From Fimbriimonadaceae bacterium (GTDB lineage Bacteria > Armatimonadota > Fimbriimonadia > Fimbriimonadales > Fimbriimonadaceae): a stretch of DNA of 34,598 nucleotides. Positions 1-7,900 of the stretch are shown in pieces; the first letter of the stretch is position 1, and every line of letters starts with the position of its first letter. The notes under the pieces are model-generated. The model made no database searches. It was not told where the DNA came from and saw only the letters and a program-made list of their open reading frames with translations. The translations under genes and the position numbers were made by a program. The stretch spans positions 1 to 34,598 of the forward strand of contig JADLGZ010000010.1 in assembly GCA_020849075.1 (NCBI GenBank), read 5' to 3'.

Positions 1-2
1 CC

Positions 3-1439
<1,437 letters not shown>

Positions 1440-1470
1440 GCTCCGTAGCGGAAACTTTACATTGCCAGTT

Positions 1471-1507
1471 GGGCTGCTGAATCTCATTCAGCAGCCCTCT
1501 TGATTTT
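1471..1507 (+). terminator. Rho-independent terminator after atpD
   Basis: A 12-bp perfect stem (GGGCTGCTGAAT / ATTCAGCAGCCC) with a 3-nt loop lies about 30 bases after the atpD stop and is followed by a T-rich run (TCTTGATTTT). It should end the ATP synthase transcript before the next gene. Confidence 0.85.
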
Positions 1508-1590
1508 CGTAGATTTGAACGTCGCAATATCGTTATTTCACGTATTTTTGCGTGGCCGCTTTTGTTAGGCCGGACGACACAATGGTACTC

Positions 1591-2613
1591 ATGAAACAAC
1601 TTCCTGTCTTCGCTATCATGTTCGCACTCACTCTCGGGAATGCCCACGCCGCGACGGTGCAAGTCAAGGTTCTCGCAACCGTGGATTACTGCGTGATCGC
1701 GGGCGGGCTTGCCTCCGTACCCGACAATGCCCCGGTCGAAATGACCTTCAATGTTGATACGACAAATTTCCTTGACAGCACCAACTTTCCAACCCGCGGT
1801 TACGCGGTAGACCTCGCGTCGTTCAACCTCAATGTTGGCGGCGTCAGTGTGCCCATCGTTAACCCTCAAAGTCCTCAGTGTTGGTTTGTTCTTCGCGATA
1901 ATGACCCGGCAGTGGATGGCTTTTTCATAAGCCGAGGGGGCGTGGAGCTCCCATTCAATTGGCAAGTCACCATTCCTGGCCTCGCGGCAGTGCATGAACT
2001 GGACTTCTCACGAGGTTTTAACGACGCCACGCCGTTCTCGTCGCTTGATATCTTAGGTGAGCTCGGAATCTACGACTTTTCGAACATGGGCTCCTACCAG
2101 TTCACCATTGGTCGGTTTGGTAATCCCGGCGCCGAGTTTGTATACCAATCCACCGAGTTTTCACTAGTTCAATCGAACATTGACCTCACCGGCAACTTGG
2201 TTCTTCAGGACACGGGCGTGTTTGCCGCCAACCGCACTATTGGCTATCAAGTGATGCAAGGGACGGTAAATCTTGGCTCCGGCACGGTGGTCGCCGGTTC
2301 AAGCTCAACTGCCTTCACCATCCCGGTCCCCGCCAGTGCAACAGGCAGCGCAACCATCGTGTGGGATGGCAGTTCCTTCCTGCGACGTAACACCGATATT
2401 TCGCTGACCGGTAGCAATGTCGCCGTTGGAAACGCCAGTCTCCAGAACGGCGATACCAACAATTCGGGCGAAGTGGATGCCGCCGACATTGATGCGATCA
2501 TCGCCGCCTTTGGTGATCAGACTGTCGGTGATACCGACCTCGATGTAAGTGGAGAAGTCGATGCTGCCGATATTGACATCGCGATTGCCAATCTTGGCGG
2601 CCAGAACGACTAG
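1591..2613 (+). CDS. Secreted protein with C-terminal dockerin-type repeats
   Basis: The 340-aa product starts with a classical signal peptide (MKQLPVFAIMFALTLGNAHA, cleavage expected after AHA), so the ATG at 1591 is preferred to the GTG at 1552. The middle is a beta-rich extracellular region that I cannot assign to a family. The C-terminus has two calcium-loop repeats of dockerin type I pattern, GDTNNSGEVDAADIDAIIAA and DTDLDVSGEVDAADIDIAIA, with alternating Asp/Asn ligands. Dockerin-type modules bind cohesins in cellulosomes, but in many non-cellulosomal bacteria they sit at the ends of unrelated exported proteins. The gene lies between the atpD terminator and tRNA-Val and looks like ordinary chromosomal DNA. 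The export and dockerin calls are firm; the molecular role is unknown. Confidence 0.8.
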   Translation: MKQLPVFAIMFALTLGNAHAATVQVKVLATVDYCVIAGGLASVPDNAPVEMTFNVDTTNFLDSTNFPTRGYAVDLASFNLNVGGVSVPIVNPQSPQCWFVLRDNDPAVDGFFISRGGVELPFNWQVTIPGLAAVHELDFSRGFNDATPFSSLDILGELGIYDFSNMGSYQFTIGRFGNPGAEFVYQSTEFSLVQSNIDLTGNLVLQDTGVFAANRTIGYQVMQGTVNLGSGTVVAGSSSTAFTIPVPASATGSATIVWDGSSFLRRNTDISLTGSNVAVGNASLQNGDTNNSGEVDAADIDAIIAAFGDQTVGDTDLDVSGEVDAADIDIAIANLGGQND

Positions 2614-2652
2614 GTCCCGGATAGAGCGATTGGGGTATCTTTCACTTCACCC

Positions 2653-2728
2653 GGTCGGTTAGCTCAGTTGGTAGAGCACTACAATGACACTGTAGGGGTC
2701 ACAGGTTCAAGTCCTGTACCGACCACCA
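2653..2728 (+). tRNA. tRNA-Val (anticodon GAC), CCA encoded
   Basis: All four arms fold. The acceptor GGTCGGT pairs perfectly with ACCGACC, the D stem is GCTC/GAGC, the anticodon stem is CTACA/TGTAG with loop ATGACAC (anticodon GAC, valine), the variable loop is GGGTC, and the T arm is ACAGG-TTCAAGT-CCTGT. The length is 76 nt including CCA. It is the integration target of the downstream elements, whose sequence supplies its present 3' half, so the gene remains complete. Confidence 0.97.
2684..2728 (+). repeat. attachment core, copy 1 (45-bp direct repeat in the tRNA 3' part)
   Basis: This segment runs from the anticodon loop to the CCA end of tRNA-Val and recurs perfectly at 14115-14159 and 25335-25379. 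Identity begins exactly at the first base of the anticodon loop (the preceding base differs), which suggests strand exchange in the anticodon loop, a known integration sublocation of tyrosine recombinases. It is the left boundary of element 1. Confidence 0.93.
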
Positions 2729-2787
2729 CTCCTTTTGAACTTGAGGTCCTCTTTTTAGGGGGAGTGCATGAGACTCACTAGGGCTTG

Positions 2788-2817
2788 GTCTCTCCATTCG
2801 TCTCTCCACAGTCTCTC
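2788..2817 (+). promoter_or_regulatory. Three phased GTCTCTC heptamers, putative integrase arm sites (element 1 left)
   Basis: GTCTCTC begins at 2788, 2800 and 2811, about one helical turn apart and on one face of the DNA, 60 bp after the attachment core. The same array occurs 59-60 bp after the other two cores. By analogy with lambda-type systems these would be arm-type sites for the integrase N-terminal domain; that function is inferred. Confidence 0.6.
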
Positions 2818-2908
2818 TTTTCACGTATTTTGATTCTCGGTTGAGCCTTGACTCAAGAATCGCTGATTGCCCTCATTTCCACCGACCACTAAACTCCACC
2901 ATTTCAAC

Positions 2909-3160
2909 ATGGAAGTGGGTTCGGGGCAAAAACTTGCTTATACGATTGACGAAGCAGCAGAGCTGCTCTCCCTATCACGGGCCAAGCTTTATCGACTTAT
3001 CGACACGTGCGAAATTGGCTCGGTCCTGATCGGTCGCTCCCGCCGTATCACGCACTCGCAGTTGGAGGAATTCCTTCGCCGCCTTGAAGCGCAGGATGTT
3101 GCTGCATCGTTGCACCTGCGGCAGCCGATTCGCCAATTTAGGCGCACCCAAGGAGCATAG
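2909..3160 (+). CDS. Excisionase-family DNA-binding protein (element 1)
   Basis: This 83-aa protein has the helix-turn-helix pattern of the excisionase/HTH_17 family: YTIDEAAELLSLSRAKLYRL is the recognition region and IGRSRRITHSQLEEFL the wing and following helix. Such proteins act as recombination directionality factors that bend att DNA and favour excision, and some also regulate int. The ATG at 2909 aligns with the homologues at 14345 and 25567; a further start exists at 2867. It ends 4 bp before int, a spacing kept in all three elements, so the two are probably co-translated. Confidence 0.82.
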   Translation: MEVGSGQKLAYTIDEAAELLSLSRAKLYRLIDTCEIGSVLIGRSRRITHSQLEEFLRRLEAQDVAASLHLRQPIRQFRRTQGA

Positions 3161-3164
3161 CTGC

Positions 3165-4310
3165 ATGAAAGGAAGAGCCGATGACAACGACGGCTCATGC
3201 CGTGAAATCTTGACAGGTCGCCATGCTGGAAAATGGCGCGTACAATTCCGTTACCTAGATGAGACCGGCGTAAGGCGCCGGCTCTCAAAACTGTTTCAAA
3301 CCAAGACTGAGGGCAAGAAGTACTTGCAATGCCTTCGCCGCGGAGGGCGAGTCCAAGAAGCGGCGCAGACTCATGAACTAACATTTGGAGAGTGGTTTGA
3401 GTGGCTAGCGGAAAACGACTGGCCAGAAACGCTCGCTAGTGTCACCATCGCACAGCGTAGAGCCCGATTCAGGAAGTACTCCGCAAAGGTCTTTGGAAAC
3501 CAGCCTCTTAGCGGCATCGACGCATTGAAGGTCCGCGCCTTCTATCGCGAGCTACGAGGAGCGGGTGCAAGCGATTCGCTCATCATTTCGGTGAAGAGCG
3601 ATCTCGTCAGAGCATTCAACCAAGCAATCAACCCGTATCAGCAAGTCCCTCACACACTCGCAAATCCGTTCAGGCTTTCAGTGTCACAGCCTAAGCCGAG
3701 AGCGGCAGTTGCCCTCTCTGTTGAGCAGGTGAAGAATGCTATCAGTAGCCCATCACTGAGCCCTAGCCAGCAGGCACTTCTTGGGCTGCTCTTGCTGGCC
3801 GGGCTTCGTCTCGGCGAAGTGATGGCTATCACCAGGCAGCAGCTACGTCTTGATGATAACCTTATCGCGGTTGATAGGGCCGTTAAAGTTGAGTTTGGCG
3901 GAAAGCAGAGCGTTGGACTTCCAAAGAAGGACAAGACTCGAAACGCCGTGATGTGTCAGACACTCCAAGCATTATTTGAATCCTTCATCGAAGGCATGGA
4001 GCCTGAAACACTTCTTTGGCCAGCGGTTAGTGACAATAAGCCAAGGATGAAGAAGCGATTCTACGAGTTTTGGAAGGAGGCAGCGAAGTCAGCTGGGTTG
4101 CCGCCAGAAATGTCTCCCCACGACTGCAGGCTGACTCACATAAACCTCATCGAGAAACTCATGCCACTGGTATCGCCAACGACCTTAAAGGAGCATGTCG
4201 GTCACTCAGCGACGGGCGTCACCGAAGCCAACTATACGAGGCCGCTTAGTGCTTCGCAGGAAATCCTAAGGCGCGAGCTGGATCGAGTTTTCGGAGAAAT
4301 GTCCCAATAG
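3165..4310 (+). CDS. Tyrosine recombinase integrase (element 1)
   Basis: This 381-aa integrase has an N-terminal arm-binding type region (about 1-60), a SAM-like core-binding domain (about 70-180) and a catalytic domain. Catalytic residues are visible: R215 in GLRLGEV, Lys in LPKKDKT (about 254-257), HDCR at 319-322, H347 in HVGHSA and the nucleophile Y357 in EANYTR. The ATG at 3165 is chosen because AAGGAG lies 9 bases upstream and the length then equals Int3. It should catalyse site-specific recombination at the tRNA-Val core. It is clearly more diverged from Int2 and Int3 than they are from each other. Confidence 0.95.
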   Translation: MKGRADDNDGSCREILTGRHAGKWRVQFRYLDETGVRRRLSKLFQTKTEGKKYLQCLRRGGRVQEAAQTHELTFGEWFEWLAENDWPETLASVTIAQRRARFRKYSAKVFGNQPLSGIDALKVRAFYRELRGAGASDSLIISVKSDLVRAFNQAINPYQQVPHTLANPFRLSVSQPKPRAAVALSVEQVKNAISSPSLSPSQQALLGLLLLAGLRLGEVMAITRQQLRLDDNLIAVDRAVKVEFGGKQSVGLPKKDKTRNAVMCQTLQALFESFIEGMEPETLLWPAVSDNKPRMKKRFYEFWKEAAKSAGLPPEMSPHDCRLTHINLIEKLMPLVSPTTLKEHVGHSATGVTEANYTRPLSASQEILRRELDRVFGEMSQ

Positions 4311-4333
4311 CCCAGCTGCAGCTGGGCTTTTTC
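4310..4333 (+). terminator. Terminator after int (element 1)
   Basis: The perfect palindrome GCCCAGCTGCAGCTGGGC begins at the last base of the int stop codon and is followed by TTTTT. It isolates the xis-int transcript from the Rhs operon. All three int genes end in a hairpin of this kind. Confidence 0.85.
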
Positions 4334-4357
4334 TTATATTTTCTTGGTAGACAGCGA

Positions 4358-4385
4358 ACCGTTTGCCCTGCTTGAGACATATACT
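4358..4385 (+). promoter_or_regulatory. Putative promoter of the NifU-like/Rhs operon (element 1)
   Basis: A consensus-like -10 TATACT at 4380-4385 lies 25 bases before the ATG at 4410. A weak -35 (ACCGTT) sits 16 bp upstream. The block from here to the ATG is almost identical in element 2 at the same spacing. No clear Shine-Dalgarno precedes the ATG. Confidence 0.55.
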
Positions 4386-4409
4386 GGTAAGAGTTCTGTG
4401 TTTTCACCG

Positions 4410-4760
4410 ATGGCACTGAGTCACATTAATAACCCACGCAATGTTGGGCCGCTCGAGGGAGCGACCCACTATGGCGTTGCCGGTGTGCCAGGTGACGGAC
4501 CATTTGTTCAAATGTGGTTCATCGTAAACAGTGGCCAAATCGAACGCGGAACTTACAAGACCTACGGATGCCCAACCTCCATCGCCAGCGCGAGCATGAT
4601 TGCTGAGTTGGTGGCCGGAAAATCCGTAGAAACCGCACTCTCCTTAACCGAGGCTGACATTCGAGCTTTGCTTGCCTTTGTGCCCGAAGGAAAGGAAGAC
4701 TGCCCCCCAAGAGCGGTGCGCGCGCTCCAAAACGCGTTTGAGGAAAAGACTGATGACTGA
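4410..4760 (+). CDS. NifU/IscU-like scaffold protein with degenerate ligand set (element 1)
   Basis: This 116-aa protein follows the NifU N-terminal / IscU fold: HINNPRNVG at the start, YKTYGCPTSIASASM around C54, and KEDCPPRAVRALQNA around C98. In IscU the cluster ligands are three Cys, an Asp and a His. Here the first Cys position is P27 (VPGDG instead of xCGD), Asp D29 is kept, C54 and C98 are kept, and the His before the last Cys is D97. The protein may therefore bind a metal or cluster differently, or act as a structural adaptor. It starts at the ATG conserved in both copies and overlaps the next gene by 8 bp. Its place in an Rhs operon rather than an isc/suf/nif cluster is unusual. Confidence 0.8.
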   Translation: MALSHINNPRNVGPLEGATHYGVAGVPGDGPFVQMWFIVNSGQIERGTYKTYGCPTSIASASMIAELVAGKSVETALSLTEADIRALLAFVPEGKEDCPPRAVRALQNAFEEKTDD

Positions 4761-4983
4761 ACTGCCCTTTAGCCCGGCCCGTGGCCCTGTTCAAGATTGT
4801 GATTCATGCGGTGACCCGAAGGGCGGCGTTTGCGTATTTGGATCGAACAATTCGCACTCACTGATGATGCCTCCTGGCGCTCCTGGCAGTGGTCCCTGGT
4901 GTCCCGCACCAAATCTTAGTAATGCAAGTGACATGGACAGTTGGAAGTGTCATTACGTCCGCCTCCTCCTTTCAAATCCATGA
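4753..4983 (+). CDS. Small Cys-rich protein between NifU-like and Rhs genes (element 1)
   Basis: I do not recognise this 76-aa protein. It starts inside the 3' end of the NifU-like gene (8-bp overlap) and its stop overlaps the Rhs start as ATGA, so it is translationally chained on both sides. It shares with the element 2 copy the pattern LPFS, DCxSC, GGxCV, SLMMPPG, GxxCP and KC: five conserved cysteines in a protein that is otherwise quite diverged. There is no signal peptide or membrane segment. It could be a metal- or cluster-binding partner, a small tip or adaptor, or a chaperone for the Rhs protein; none of these can be shown from sequence. Confidence 0.7.
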   Translation: MTELPFSPARGPVQDCDSCGDPKGGVCVFGSNNSHSLMMPPGAPGSGPWCPAPNLSNASDMDSWKCHYVRLLLSNP

Positions 4984-7900
4984 TACGCCCTGAAGTTTGG
5001 CCTTGGGAAATTGATGCAGCATCAGGCGGCTGCAAGATTGATCCTGTTGCTCACCACCCTCACCGGCCAATCCCCGATCCTGCAACTGGCCACCTCGTGG
5101 CCGACCCTGATATCGTTCTCAAAGCCAAGGGTTTCGATCTTGAGATCAGCTTCTTTTACAGCACCGCGTCTCAACCTGGAGGCGTAATGTGGGGGAACCG
5201 GCGATCTGCGAGTGTCAATATGCAGATCAAAATTGACCAAGTCAATGGCAACGTGAATGTCATTCGTGGCGATGGGAAGGTTTACGGCTTCAGCGGGATT
5301 TGGGCGCCAAGTACACCAACTTCGATGACGCCAAATCCGACGCTGTACAGCGGAACCGAACTCTTATGGGACGGGAGCCAGTTCATAGAGACGTTCCCAG
5401 ATGGCAAGACTGTAACTTATGGAGAAGAGCTCCAGGCCGACACTTACTACGCAGTTAGTGAGATTGAAGACCTATCGGGAAATGTGCACGCATACACCTA
5501 CGACGGCATCAATTTGATCCGTATCGAGGTGCCAGGCGGAAACCGCGTCACGTTCCATTACGATGGCGACGGGCATGTCGAAATGGTCCAGGACTGGGGC
5601 GACCGCCGATGGTTGATGACCTACGATGAGTTTGACCAGCTCGAAACTTATACACTGCCAACGGGCTGTCAGACGCAATACTTTTACCCTGGCGACAACG
5701 GTCTAGTCAATGCCATTATGGACCCTCGGGGATATGTGTCGAGTTACACGTTCAATGACTTTGACCGTGTAGAAACGATGTCTCTCGGTACAGCTACGTG
5801 GACCTATACGTATTACCAGTATGCTGGCGGCCCCTTAGGCTCCCGCGTTGAGTCCCCTACCGGAGCGATTACAACCTACCTGCTTGATAGCGTCGGCTTT
5901 ACAATCGCCAAGGAAGTGCCGGAGGGCTACATTATTTCCTATGCCTACGATGCGACTGGGAACAAGATTATCGAGGAGATGCCTTACGGTCACGTCCTTA
6001 GCCTCACCTACAACGCATCCAATTTGCCCCTTACGAGCCGAGACCCTCTCGGCAATGTGACGACCTACAATTACGACGTCAATAACAATCTGGTCAGCCT
6101 CATGAATGCGCTTGGCGAGGTGACGACAATGACCTATGATGGGCAACGTCGCATGACGAGCCGAATGGACGCCCTGGGCAGAGTCACATCGAATGTTTGG
6201 AATACCGATGGCACCCTCAAGGCGCAAGTTGATGGGCGCGGACTTCGTACAACGTACGCCTATGACGCAGTAGGAAATCTAGCCAGCACGCTATACGCGG
6301 ACCACTCGGTGTCGACCTATACCTACGATGTTCTCAATAGGCGGATTTCTGCCAAGGACCCATTAGGGCGCGTGACTACAACGGCCTACGATGCGGTCGA
6401 CCACATTGTCTCGATCATGAACGCGGCCGGTGAGATATCGACTTTTATCTATGATTCCTGCTTCCTGCAACAGAAAGTGAACCCTCTAGGTTATCGCACG
6501 ACTTACACCTACGAGCGGTACGGAAAGGTCCGAACGGTTAAGAACGCCCTTGGGCAAGTCACGACGACCAACTACGACAATATGGGTTACCCTGTCACCA
6601 TTCAGAACGCTCTGGGTTACGTGACCACCATGATCTACAATGCCGCAAATCAAAGGCTTGCGGTTCAAGACGCCAATGGTAACCGAGTGACAACGGCATA
6701 TGATTTCGGTGGCAGGCCAGTCAATTTCATCAACGGAGAAGGCATCATAACAAGTACGGTTTATGATGCTCGTGGCCCGATCGCTTCAGAAGATGCCCTA
6801 GGCCGGCGAACGACGATGATTATGGATGCGCTGGGGAGGCGTATCGCAACGCAAACTCCCATGAACTTCCGAACTACCACGATCTACGATCAGGCAGGGC
6901 AGGTTCGGGCAACTCAGGATGCAAGAGGATTCCTAACCACAAATTGCTATGACCTGGCGGGCAATCTTGTAACCGTCTGTGATGCAAGAGGTTTTATTAC
7001 AACGCGGGTCTACGAAGATACCAGTAATCGAGTGAGAGTTAGTCAAGATAAGACGGGCGCTCGCACGACTTTCACTTACGATGTCTCGGGCCAACCCATC
7101 GCACTTCAGAATGCGAGGGGGTTTCGCACGACTCTTACGTTCGACCTCGCAGGTCGAACGAGGAGCATCCAGAATCCGTTTGGCTGGCGGACAACGTACA
7201 GCTACGATGCGGCCGGCCAAAACGTCGAGGTCAAAAACGTCAGCAGTTTTAGCCACACGACGATTTATGATGCCCTTGGGCGAGTCACGGCAACGCAAAC
7301 ACCACTCAATATTCGGACAACATATTCATACGATGCTGTTGGACACCAGATCGATACGCAAGACGCAGACGGGTTCCGATGGAGTACGATTTACGACCCA
7401 GCAGGACGCGCAATTGCCAGCCAAACGCCACTGAACAATCGCACGACAACCACTTATGACAAAGCCAATCGCCCAATCGAAGTGAGGAACCCACGGGGCT
7501 ATGTAACAACGAGCACGTACGATTTGGCGTCAAGAGTCATTTCCCAACAAAACCCGCTTGGTCATCTAAAGCAATTTGGCTATGATGCTGACGGGCGCAA
7601 TGTGACGATCGCCAACGCCATCGGCGGCATTATCACAATGGTGTACGACGAGGTCAGCCATCTTCTTGAAATTGCTAATGAGTTGAATCACAGGACAACC
7701 TATACTTACGACCCGGTCGGCAATGTGTCCACCAGGCGCTTCGCCAATGGGGATAGAACCACTTACTTGTACGATCCCGTTGGGCGGCAGATAGGCAGAC
7801 ACTACGCCGATAATGCACGTGTGACCTTAACATACGACGCCGTCGGGAACTTGGTGGAGCAAGCTGAAAACATTGGTTCAGGTTCCGCTCAAATGACCTA

